A stretch of DNA of 64,000 nucleotides from HGM04593 sp045591315 (GTDB taxonomy: Bacteria; Bacteroidota; Bacteroidia; Bacteroidales; Bacteroidaceae), in assembly GCA_045591315.1 (NCBI GenBank), contig JAZNSN010000026.1, forward strand, positions 1-64,000. Reading direction: 5' to 3'. Position numbers and translations under genes: made by a program. The notes below the pieces were generated by a model, which did no database searches, was not told the origin of the DNA, and saw only the letters and a program-made list of their open reading frames with translations. This document shows, in pieces, positions 16,820 through 25,076 of the stretch (positions are counted from its first letter, which is position 1; every line of letters starts with the position of its first letter).

Positions 16820-17920
16820 TTAGGGTTTTTCCATTATCGGGGTTACCTCCATGCCGTTACGTACCTTGAGCAGTGCCTTTGTGACGTAGCGTTCGTCGGG
16901 CTCAAGGCCGTCGGTTATGAGCCGCATGGTGTCGTTGACAAGCGACCCGGTCTCAATCCGGCGGTACTCTATTCTGTTGGAGTCGTTCACTACATAGATG
17001 TACTTGCCGAGCTGGTCGGTGCCGATAGAGGCATCGTGTATGAGAACGGCGTTCCTTATATCTTCGTAGGGCAGATGTATGCTTATGTAGCTGCCCGGCT
17101 TTAAGAAACCGTCGGCGTTCTTCATTGTAGCCCGTACCTTCAATGTTCCGGTGCTGAGGTTCACGTCCGGTGCAAGATAGTCGATGACGGCATCCCAAAT
17201 GAACTGCTTTCCTCCGGCCATGCTGAACGTGATGCGGCTCTGGTCGATGCTGCTCTCTCCTCTTTCCAGCTTCTTGAGCCACTGCTTGTCGCTTATCTCA
17301 AAGTAGGCATACATAATGTCGTCCTTGTATATCCGGCAAAGCTCTACAGGGCTCATCTCGCCTTGTATGTATGCCCCGACAGGGTATTTTGTCAATCCTA
17401 CAGTCCCGTTCTCCGGTGCCTTGACATAGCAGTAGCCAAGTTTGGTCTTCGATGTCTTGAGTGCGGCACGTGCATTGTCAACAGCCGCTTCGCAGCTCTC
17501 TACGCGGCTCTTTGCCTGCAACAGCTCTATCTGGCTCACGGCATTGCTGTTGATAGCCTTCTTCATGCGCTCGTAGTTGCTGTTGGCATATTCAAGCTCC
17601 GCCTGCGCGGTGTGCAGTGCGGCTTCGGCCTGTGCAACAGCATTTTCGTACAGTACAGGCTCAATCACGAACAGCTGTTCGCCTTTTTTTACACGGCCTC
17701 CCTCGACAAAACTTCTTTTGAGTATCGCACCGTTCACACGGCCGACAATGGGTATCGTGGCATAGGCATCGAGATACCCCGGATAGTCGCGTTTGAGTGT
17801 TATGTCCTTTATCTCAGGCTTGGCAACCTCAATGGGCAGTGAGGCACTTCCGGCAGTGCTGCTCTTTTCGTGGCACGCTGTCAAGGCAAGCAGTGCCATT
17901 GCAAAAAATATCTTTCTCAT
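16820..17920 (-). CDS. RND efflux periplasmic adaptor (membrane fusion protein)
   Basis: A 366-residue AcrA/MexA-type adaptor bridging the pump and the outer-membrane channel. The N-terminus MRKIFFAMALLALTACHEK has a lipobox (LTAC) and so is probably a lipoprotein. It continues with the lipoyl/barrel-sandwich half (ATIPIVGRVNGAILKRSFVE), a coiled-coil hairpin (about 95-165, rich in Ala/Glu/Lys) and the second lipoyl half (GYCYVKAPENGTVG). The beta-barrel and membrane-proximal domains close it (LKVRATMKNADGFLKPGSYI). It lies between the channel gene (37-base gap) and the pump gene (11-base gap). Confidence 0.94.
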   Translation of the reverse strand: MRKIFFAMALLALTACHEKSSTAGSASLPIEVAKPEIKDITLKRDYPGYLDAYATIPIVGRVNGAILKRSFVEGGRVKKGEQLFVIEPVLYENAVAQAEAALHTAQAELEYANSNYERMKKAINSNAVSQIELLQAKSRVESCEAAVDNARAALKTSKTKLGYCYVKAPENGTVGLTKYPVGAYIQGEMSPVELCRIYKDDIMYAYFEISDKQWLKKLERGESSIDQSRITFSMAGGKQFIWDAVIDYLAPDVNLSTGTLKVRATMKNADGFLKPGSYISIHLPYEDIRNAVLIHDASIGTDQLGKYIYVVNDSNRIEYRRIETGSLVNDTMRLITDGLEPDERYVTKALLKVRNGMEVTPIMEKP

Positions 17921-17957
17921 GATTCAGAAGCTGTTTGAATTTCTAGAATATATGTTC

Positions 17958-19349
17958 TTACCAACCGCCACCGAGGGCTTCGTATAATTGTACAAGGTAA
18001 ATGAGGGAGCTGCCCTGCGCCTGGACAAGATAGTCCTGGTAGCTGAGCAGCGAACGCTGTGCGTCGAGCACGTTTTGGAACTGCGTGAGCCCCTGCTTGT
18101 ATAGTTCAAGCGATAGGGCGAGCGTCTCCCTGTTCTGGTTGACAGCCTCCCTGAGCGACACGGTCTGCGCAATGGAACTCTTGTATTTTGTCATTGCGTC
18201 CTCTACCTCCTGAACGGCATTGAGCATAGTGCCGTTGAAAGACAATATGCTTTGGTCGAGCGTGGCACGCGCCTCGCGTGTGGCGTTTATTCTCTCTCCG
18301 CCGCTGAATATGTTCCATGTTATTGCCGGGGCAATCTCCCATGTGAGGCTTTTCGAACGGGCCAGATGCTTCATCTTGTCCGATGCAAAGCCTATCGAGC
18401 CTGTGACAAGCACTTCGGGGAACCAGTCGCGCTTTGCAGCACCCAACAGGGCTGCGTTTGCCTCGACCTGCCTTTCGGCAGCACGTATGTCGGGCCTGCG
18501 GCGCAACAGCTCCATAGGCACTCCTACTGTTACAGGCTCTATGTACGAGGGCAGTTCGTACTCCTCTTCGAGCCATCCGTCAAGCTCCTGAGGATATATT
18601 CCCAACAGCACAGCCATTGCATTTCGGTAGTTGTCTATTGTTGCCTGCATTGCCGGTATCTGCGCCATGGTGCTGTAATAGACACTGCGCGACTGCGCTA
18701 CGTCAAGTTTAGAGGCCAGTCCGCTTTCGTAGCGCGAGGTCACAATGTCCATTATCTCGCGCTGCGACTCCACGTTCCAGCGTATCACCTGCAGTTCGGC
18801 AAGCGACTGCCGTAACGAGAAGTAAGTGGTTGCGACATTGGCTACAAGCGATACCATCACTGCCTTGTACTCCTCTTCGGTTGCCATGAAGAGCATCTTC
18901 TGCGCCTTTGAGCGCATGTATATGCTGCCGAAGATGTCGGCTTGCCACTTCATCGATACGGCAGTGCTGAAGTAGCCTTCCCACAATTCGTTGTACATTG
19001 TCTGTGCAGTATTGCCGCTTGTCTTTGCACGTTGCCATCCGGCACTGAAGTCAATCGAAGGCATCATCCTGCTCTGCGCAATGCGCCATGCTGCACGCGC
19101 TTTTCTTATGTTCTCCATTGCTCCGAGAACCGAAAAGTTGCTCTTGCCGGCAACGGATATAAGCGAGTCGAGGACCGGGTCGTCGAAATTCTGCCACCAT
19201 TCATCGTCGGGCGGCAGTGTCTGGTTGAAGTACTCGCCGTCGTTCCATTTCTGAGGCAACGGCTCTGCAAGAAGCTCCATGCCTTGCTGCGCCGCTGCGC
19301 GGCCAATGACGGCAAAGAGCAGAAGGGATAGAATAGAAAACCTCATCAT
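17958..19349 (-). CDS. TolC-family outer-membrane efflux channel
   Basis: An outer-membrane factor of the NodT/OprM type. I start at ATG 19349 (M-M-R, about 463 residues) because the upstream in-frame codon at 19370 is a TTG. The next ATG, 19346, is equally possible. The signal peptide ends around GRAAAQQG. Two repeated outer-membrane efflux domains cover about 60-260 and 270-455, with long Ala/Leu/Gln helices such as ARAAWRIAQSRMMPSIDFSA and LRRRPDIRAAERQVEANAAL. No N-terminal lipobox cysteine is seen, unlike many OprM proteins. It is the first gene of the operon (channel, adaptor, pump), with no adjacent TetR- or AraC-type regulator. Confidence 0.92.
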   Translation of the reverse strand: MMRFSILSLLLFAVIGRAAAQQGMELLAEPLPQKWNDGEYFNQTLPPDDEWWQNFDDPVLDSLISVAGKSNFSVLGAMENIRKARAAWRIAQSRMMPSIDFSAGWQRAKTSGNTAQTMYNELWEGYFSTAVSMKWQADIFGSIYMRSKAQKMLFMATEEEYKAVMVSLVANVATTYFSLRQSLAELQVIRWNVESQREIMDIVTSRYESGLASKLDVAQSRSVYYSTMAQIPAMQATIDNYRNAMAVLLGIYPQELDGWLEEEYELPSYIEPVTVGVPMELLRRRPDIRAAERQVEANAALLGAAKRDWFPEVLVTGSIGFASDKMKHLARSKSLTWEIAPAITWNIFSGGERINATREARATLDQSILSFNGTMLNAVQEVEDAMTKYKSSIAQTVSLREAVNQNRETLALSLELYKQGLTQFQNVLDAQRSLLSYQDYLVQAQGSSLIYLVQLYEALGGGW

Positions 19350-19438
19350 ATATGTTGTTACCTTTAGCAAGGTATAAACATACAGATGAGGCTTTTGGTT
19401 GAGAATGTCCTTATATTGTTCTCATGCAAGAACTCAAA

Positions 19439-19487
19439 GAAATGGCTTGACCATTGTTATAATAAATAACAAGGTAGAAGCCATTTC
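19439..19487 (-). terminator. Stem-loop after the GH92 operon
   Basis: GAAATGGCTT (19439-19448) pairs with AAGCCATTTC (19478-19487), and inside it ACC-ATTGTTAT pairs with ATAACAA-GGT around a short A/T loop, giving about 20 base pairs. It lies 33 bases beyond the stop of the last GH92 gene (minus strand), where a terminator is expected. The following T-run is interrupted (TTTGAGTTCTT), so it may instead protect the mRNA 3' end. Confidence 0.6.
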
Positions 19488-19519
19488 CTGGTTGTCTGTA
19501 GAATATTATGTATTTTATT

Positions 19520-21715
19520 TTATTTTATAGTATTCTCATCATACCATTTTGCAGGTGTGTCGCTCATCTCTATTGTAAGCGTGCCGCCTTTGGCAATGTC
19601 GCTGTGCTCGATGTACGGCAGCTTGTGCGGTTCGCCGTTGAGAGTGATGCTCTTTATGTAGATATTCTTCTCGCTGTTGTTTACAGTCTCTATGACGAAC
19701 TTGCCGCCTTCGACTGTCAGCTCTGCGCGGTCAACCAGCGGTGAACCGAACCAGTAACGTGCCCCGGCCGGTTCTACCTGGTAGAATCCGAGTGCCGACA
19801 TTATGTACCAGCCCGACATCTGGCCCATATCCTCGTTGCCCGACAGTCCGTCGAAGCCGTTGCGGTACTGTGTGGTCATAACCTCGCGTACCCATTTGGC
19901 TGTCTTTTCGGGTTGCCCCATCATTGTATATAGGTAGAGTATGTGGTGGCTGGGCTCGTTGCCGTGTGCAAACTGTCCTATCATGCCCGATATGTCGGGT
20001 GAGGGGTCGCCCTCGACTGTCGATGGTGCAAGGAACAGGGAGTCGAGCCGTGCGATGCAGGCCTCCTTGCTGCCGAAGAGGCTTATATATCCGTTTATAT
20101 CGTGCGGTACGAGCCAGGTGTACTGCCAGGCATTGCCCTCGCAGTAGTCGTCGGCACGGTGGGCCGAGAAGTAGGGGTTGAACGGTGTGTTGAACTTGCC
20201 GTTCTCGTCAACACCGCGTATGAAGCCTGTCTCCTTGTCAAAGAAGGTGCGGTAGCTGTGGCTCATCCTTGTGAAGTGCTCCTGCTCATCCTGCTTGCCA
20301 AGAGCCTTTGCTGCATTGGCTGCAGCCGCATCGGCAATGGCGTATTCCATATCGAAGGCTACCGATTCGGTAAACAGGTTGCATGGTATATATCCGAACT
20401 TGTGGCGGAACTCTTTTCCTCTCTCTCCGCTTGCCGCAGTCTTCTTGATTGCCTCGAATGCTGCCTCACGGTCGAAGCCGCTTATGTTCTTCACAATGGC
20501 ATCGGCAACAACCGGAATTCCGGGGTCTCCCACCATGCAGTCGGTCTCGTTGCCCCATAGGTGCCATACGGGCAGGTCGCCCTGCTTGTCGCAGATATCT
20601 ACCATTGTCGCAACGAACTCGCCGGCCTTCTGGGGCTGTATGATTGTCATCAAAGGCTGCTTTGCCCTGTATGTGTCCCAAAGCGAGAAGCATGTGTAGC
20701 GTGGAGCAGGGCTGTTATAAACCTTGTCGTCGGCTCCACGGTAGTCGCCGTTCACGTCGCTGAAGAGCATCGGGGCAATCATGGCATGGTACATTGCGGT
20801 GTAGAATATTGTTTTCTGCCCGTTGCACTTGCTCTCTATCCTGATGCGTGAAAGCTCGCTCTCCCATGCTGCGTCTGCAGCCTCCTGCACTGCGGCGAAA
20901 TCCCAGTCGGGAACCTCGCTCAAGGCAAGTTTTGCTCCTTCGATGCTTACCGGTGATATGCCAACTTTCAGCAAAACCTCCTCGCCGGCAGCTGTGCTGA
21001 ACGATGCACGGCCGTACAGGTCATTGTTGCCTTTGAGCTCAAAGCTGTCGAATGGTTTGGCGAACTCGGCCACAAAGTATATGCGCTGGTTCTTTGCCCA
21101 TCCCTTTGAATAACGGTAGCCAACAATGCGGTTGTTGCCTTCGGTCTGCATTGAAGCCTCTGTAGTCTCGTCCCAGCATCCGCCGTTCTCCAGGTCGAAG
21201 ACGAGCGCAGCGTCCTTGGCTTCGGGAAATGTGTAGCGGTGCATGCCCACACGTGCTGTGGCTGTCATTTCGGCCTTTATTCCGTAACGTGTAAGAGGCA
21301 CGGAGTAGTAGCCTGTCTTTGCAACCTCCTGAGTGCGGTCGGCCGGTGACCACATGCCGCTGTTCTGGTCTTCAATCACTCCGCGTGCATAGGTTACTTC
21401 GCCTGTAACCGGCATCACCGTCACGTCGAAGAGGTCGCCGATGCCGGTTCCGCTGAGGTGGGTGTGCGAGAATCCTATTACAGAGGCTTCGTCCTGGTGA
21501 TAGCCCGAACACCAGTCCCACTTCTCGTTGATGCTTGTGGGGCCGAGCTGTACCATACCGAAAGGTACGCTTGCTCCAACAAATACATGGCCGTGTCCGC
21601 CGCTTCCGATAAGCGGATTGACATAACCGGTCAGTTTCTCCTGCTCCTGCGCAGGCTGTGTGCATGATGCTGCAAATAGCAGCGACAGTGCCAATATGCT
21701 CTCTCTTATTCTCAT
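19520..21715 (-). CDS. GH92 alpha-mannosidase (lipoprotein)
   Basis: GH92 enzymes are calcium-dependent exo-alpha-mannosidases acting with inversion. This 731-residue protein begins MRIRESILALSLLF and has a lipobox (AASC, Cys18), so it should be anchored to a membrane, periplasmic or at the surface. The N-terminal beta domain has YVNPLIGSGGHGHVFVGASV. The (alpha/alpha)6 catalytic domain carries the proposed acid Glu in HLWGNETDCMVGDPG and the base/Asp region in GLSGNEDMGQMSGWYI. Its start overlaps the stop of the upstream GH92 gene by 4 bases (ATGA). It is last in the GH5-ROK-GH92-GH92 operon. Linkage specificity cannot be told from sequence by eye. Confidence 0.92.
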   Translation of the reverse strand: MRIRESILALSLLFAASCTQPAQEQEKLTGYVNPLIGSGGHGHVFVGASVPFGMVQLGPTSINEKWDWCSGYHQDEASVIGFSHTHLSGTGIGDLFDVTVMPVTGEVTYARGVIEDQNSGMWSPADRTQEVAKTGYYSVPLTRYGIKAEMTATARVGMHRYTFPEAKDAALVFDLENGGCWDETTEASMQTEGNNRIVGYRYSKGWAKNQRIYFVAEFAKPFDSFELKGNNDLYGRASFSTAAGEEVLLKVGISPVSIEGAKLALSEVPDWDFAAVQEAADAAWESELSRIRIESKCNGQKTIFYTAMYHAMIAPMLFSDVNGDYRGADDKVYNSPAPRYTCFSLWDTYRAKQPLMTIIQPQKAGEFVATMVDICDKQGDLPVWHLWGNETDCMVGDPGIPVVADAIVKNISGFDREAAFEAIKKTAASGERGKEFRHKFGYIPCNLFTESVAFDMEYAIADAAAANAAKALGKQDEQEHFTRMSHSYRTFFDKETGFIRGVDENGKFNTPFNPYFSAHRADDYCEGNAWQYTWLVPHDINGYISLFGSKEACIARLDSLFLAPSTVEGDPSPDISGMIGQFAHGNEPSHHILYLYTMMGQPEKTAKWVREVMTTQYRNGFDGLSGNEDMGQMSGWYIMSALGFYQVEPAGARYWFGSPLVDRAELTVEGGKFVIETVNNSEKNIYIKSITLNGEPHKLPYIEHSDIAKGGTLTIEMSDTPAKWYDENTIK

Positions 21716-23964
21716 TTCGCTTCTTTCTTTAGGTTGAGTCTGATTCTTGCGTTGTCAAGCAACTGCTTGTGTGTTATGCGGTAACCGCTCTTCTTGCCGT
21801 TTAGGGTTATGTCGCTTATGTAGTGGCAATCCTCTGTCGGGCGGTTGCACTCTATCTCTATTTCGCCTTGCGGAGCAGCTATCTTCACCTTGTCGAATAC
21901 GGGAGTTGTGATTGTGTAGTAAGGCTCTCCTGGGCAATCGGGGTAGAGGCCCATCATCGAGAATACAGCCCATGCCGACATTGTTCCGGTGTCGTCGTTG
22001 CCGGGTATGCCGTCGGGAGCATTCTTGTAGTGTTCATCGAGAATCTTCTTTACCTCTTTCTGGGTGCGCCACTCCTCGCCTTTTACACGGCTGAAGAGGT
22101 ATGCATATACGATATCGGGTTCATTTGCCGGATCGTAGTGCCCGTTGTCGAACACCCCCTGTAGGCTGTTTATGAATCCTCTCTTTCCGCCCATGAGCCT
22201 TGTAAGCCCTTGTATGTCGTGTGGAACGGCAAAGGTATAGCACCATGCCGAAGCCTCGTGGAAGCCGGGTACATTCTCGAAGTTCTTGCCTGTTGCCGGG
22301 TCGAAGTCACCGAGGAACTCTCCCTCCTTCGTTATGGGGCGCAGTGTACCGTGCTCCTTGCAGTAGTAACGGCGGTAGCTCTGCGAACGCTTGATGAACT
22401 CCTTTACACGTGCCTTGTCGCCCAAGGAGTCGGCAAGCTGTGCTATTGCGTAGTCGGCCGAGCAGTATTCCAGTGCGTGCGACACCGAATTGTCGCCCGA
22501 AAGGTCGCTTGAAAAGTACCATAATGGGATGTATCCGTCCTTCAGGTACGGGTCTATATCGCGGCGTATCGGGTTGTTCGCACCCTCTGTTGTCGCCGAC
22601 TTGAGCATAGCCTCGTATGCGGTCTTTATGTCAAAGTCACGCAGCCCCTTTATCCAGCTGTCGGCAATGACAATCGCTGCCGGGTCGCCTTCCATTGTAA
22701 ATGTCTCTTTGCCAAACAGCTCCCAGCGGGGCAGCCAGCCCCAATCCTCGTACATTCCCACCATAGTACGCAGCATGTCGGTCTGGCGTTCGGGATATAC
22801 AAGCGTCAGCAGCTGGTGAAGGTTGCGGTATGTATCCCACAAGGAGAATACTGTGTAGCGGGTATAGTCGCTCTTGCTGATCTCTCCATTCTCCATTTTG
22901 GGGTACTCTCCGTTCACGTCGCTTATGGTGCTTGGGTGAATGAGCGCATGGTACAGAGCGGTATAGAATATTGTCTGCTGGTCCTTGCTTCCGCCTTCAA
23001 CCAGAATACGGCTCAGGTCGCTGTTCCAGCGTTCTGCAGCCTGAGCGTGGATGCTGTCGAAATCTGTTCCGCTCTGCTCTGCTTCGAGGTTCGCCCTGGC
23101 ATTCTCTATCGAAACGAACGAGACTCCCATCTGTACCGTTATCTGCTCTCCTTCAGAAAGGTTGTCGTAGCAGAATCTGTAGCCGATATTGTCGCCGGCA
23201 ACCTCCTTGAAGTAGTTTTCATAGAGCTTGTATGTTCCGTCGTCGGGAGTCCATTCGGCCTCCACGCCGCTGAGCTGCGGCTGGAACTTCCATGGGCCCT
23301 CGCTCTGCGGAGCCTTTGAGACACGCATCACGAAATATATCGGGAAAACAGCCTGCGTAGTGTAGCAGAACGTGCCAAGAAGCTTGAATCCTTCAATCTC
23401 GGTGCTGCTTACACGGCGTACCATTGCACCGCACTCGTTTGTGAGTCCCTGTCCCAGGTTAAGGATTATGTTTCCTTTGCCGGCAGGGAATGTATAACGT
23501 TCGCACGCAGTGCGTGTGGTGGCTGTCACCTCTGTCTTTATTCCATATTTGGCAAGCCTGTTGCTGTAGTATCCGGGCGATGCTTTCTCATCGGTATATT
23601 CTGTTCCGTAATTGAAGTAGTTGACATCAAGCTCTCCGCTTGTAGGCATGACAAGCAGCGACGATGCCTCAGGGCATCCTACACCGCTGAGTGCCACATG
23701 TGCATATCCGGTGAAGAACTTGTTGTTGTACTCATACGGAGCCGACCACCACCGGCTGTCCTTGTCAAATACATTAAGGTCTGACCCCATTACATTGAAC
23801 GGAACGACCGACATCATACCGTTGGGTGTTACGGCTCCAGGGTTTGTCGTGCCGAAGTTTGTCGTGCCGATGAACGGGTTGACAAGTTCAACAGGCTTTT
23901 GGGCGTTGATGCCAATGACGGCCGCCAGCAACGCTGTTATTACAGTTACTCTTTTCATGCTCAT
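21712..23964 (-). CDS. GH92 alpha-mannosidase (secreted)
   Basis: A second GH92 enzyme, 750 residues and clearly diverged from its neighbour, suggesting a different linkage preference. The signal peptide is of the type I kind (MSMKRVTVITALLAAVIGIN, cleavage near NAQ). Family motifs are VNPFIGTTNFGTTNPGAVTP, WELFGKETFTMEGDPAAIV (acid Glu) and GIPGNDDTGTMSAWAVFSMM (base Asp region). It is coupled by 4-base ATGA overlaps to both the ROK gene upstream and the other GH92 gene downstream. An alternative start two codons in (MKR) is possible. Confidence 0.92.
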   Translation of the reverse strand: MSMKRVTVITALLAAVIGINAQKPVELVNPFIGTTNFGTTNPGAVTPNGMMSVVPFNVMGSDLNVFDKDSRWWSAPYEYNNKFFTGYAHVALSGVGCPEASSLLVMPTSGELDVNYFNYGTEYTDEKASPGYYSNRLAKYGIKTEVTATTRTACERYTFPAGKGNIILNLGQGLTNECGAMVRRVSSTEIEGFKLLGTFCYTTQAVFPIYFVMRVSKAPQSEGPWKFQPQLSGVEAEWTPDDGTYKLYENYFKEVAGDNIGYRFCYDNLSEGEQITVQMGVSFVSIENARANLEAEQSGTDFDSIHAQAAERWNSDLSRILVEGGSKDQQTIFYTALYHALIHPSTISDVNGEYPKMENGEISKSDYTRYTVFSLWDTYRNLHQLLTLVYPERQTDMLRTMVGMYEDWGWLPRWELFGKETFTMEGDPAAIVIADSWIKGLRDFDIKTAYEAMLKSATTEGANNPIRRDIDPYLKDGYIPLWYFSSDLSGDNSVSHALEYCSADYAIAQLADSLGDKARVKEFIKRSQSYRRYYCKEHGTLRPITKEGEFLGDFDPATGKNFENVPGFHEASAWCYTFAVPHDIQGLTRLMGGKRGFINSLQGVFDNGHYDPANEPDIVYAYLFSRVKGEEWRTQKEVKKILDEHYKNAPDGIPGNDDTGTMSAWAVFSMMGLYPDCPGEPYYTITTPVFDKVKIAAPQGEIEIECNRPTEDCHYISDITLNGKKSGYRITHKQLLDNARIRLNLKKEAK

Positions 23965-25064
23965 TCTCTTTTGTCGAGTTCACTTAATGCAAATGCGTAG
24001 GCTCCTACGGAAACGGCCTTGCTTGCGCCCAGCTTCGAGATAGCTATTCCTACGCGTTTCTGGCTGTCGTAGTCAACAAATCTTTCCTCGCCATAGACCT
24101 TTACTTTCTTTACCTCTCCCTTGGCAAAATGTTCGAATTCATCGGGATTTTCGAGGTCATACACCTTCATCTGGACAAGGTTCACCTCGTCGCCGCCCAG
24201 CGTGTGCAGCTTAGAGCGCATCTCCTCAAGGAGCGCGGGCATTATCCAATGGCTGGCTGCAGATACGCCTCCGCCAATCACAACAAGTCCGTCGATGATC
24301 GTAACCGCTGCAGAGATAGCGGCTCCGGCAACTCTTCCGAGTGATGCAAAGGCCTCTTTTGCTGCCTCTCTGTCACCCTCGCGTGTGCCGTCGGCAATCT
24401 CGCAGATATCCTTAGGGGTGAGCCCGTGGTCGGGGTTGCCGCTCTTCTCGCCATATACGCGGCATACCGCGCGTATTGCTACACCGTCCTCGACTATGAT
24501 GTCGGGCATCTCCTTGTGGCGCAGGCAGAATGTCTCTACACATGAGTTGTCGCCACGGTTCAAACGGTTGTCAATGACAACGCCGATACCGAATCCGGTA
24601 CCCAAAGTATAGCCTATTAGGTTCTTGTACTGCTTTGTAGAGCCCAGACCCTTAAGGCGGTTGTTTATCTCCGGCAGGACGCCGCAAAGGGCCTCGCCGT
24701 ATGCGAACAGGTCACCGTCGTTATTGATGAATACAGGAACGCCGAACTGCTTTTCAAGGAATGCACCCAATGCCACTCCTTCGCGGAACGAAGGGAAGTT
24801 CGGGAGATATCCGCCGATGATGCCGTTAGGATAGTCGGCCGGGCCGGGGAAAGCGAAGCTTATGGCTACAGGTTTTTCATCGAGCTTGTCGAATACCTGC
24901 CTGAAACCGTTGACCATGTTCTGCAGGCATAGGTCGAGGTCATGCGATTGTGCAGGAACCGAAATAGGGTCGATTATGAATTCGCCGGCTCTCATTGCAC
25001 CGAAAACGAAATTTGTACCACCTGCATCGAGTGTGGCTACAACGCGGTTGTCTCTCTTGTACAT
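23961..25064 (-). CDS. ROK-family sugar kinase
   Basis: A 367-residue cytoplasmic kinase of the ROK family, which phosphorylates hexoses or N-acetylhexosamines. Visible motifs are the phosphate loop ATLDAGGTNFVFGAM, the catalytic-Asp region FINNDGDLFAYGE and the second nucleotide loop GLVVIGGGVSAAS. The canonical ROK zinc signature (CxCGxxGCxE) is absent. The corresponding stretch reads NSCVETFCLRHKEMP, a variant that I associate with ROK proteins of Bacteroidales glycan loci. Embedded between GH5 and GH92 genes, it probably phosphorylates mannose or GlcNAc released by those enzymes. It starts 12 bases after the GH5 stop. Confidence 0.88.
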   Translation of the reverse strand: MYKRDNRVVATLDAGGTNFVFGAMRAGEFIIDPISVPAQSHDLDLCLQNMVNGFRQVFDKLDEKPVAISFAFPGPADYPNGIIGGYLPNFPSFREGVALGAFLEKQFGVPVFINNDGDLFAYGEALCGVLPEINNRLKGLGSTKQYKNLIGYTLGTGFGIGVVIDNRLNRGDNSCVETFCLRHKEMPDIIVEDGVAIRAVCRVYGEKSGNPDHGLTPKDICEIADGTREGDREAAKEAFASLGRVAGAAISAAVTIIDGLVVIGGGVSAASHWIMPALLEEMRSKLHTLGGDEVNLVQMKVYDLENPDEFEHFAKGEVKKVKVYGEERFVDYDSQKRVGIAISKLGASKAVSVGAYAFALSELDKRE

Positions 25065-25076
25065 AGTTATAAGTCT

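Noticed and set aside
13681..19349. Long antisense frames over the RND operon and the GH92 genes
   Set aside because: They are codon-usage shadows of high-GC genes, without family motifs, and are mutually inconsistent.
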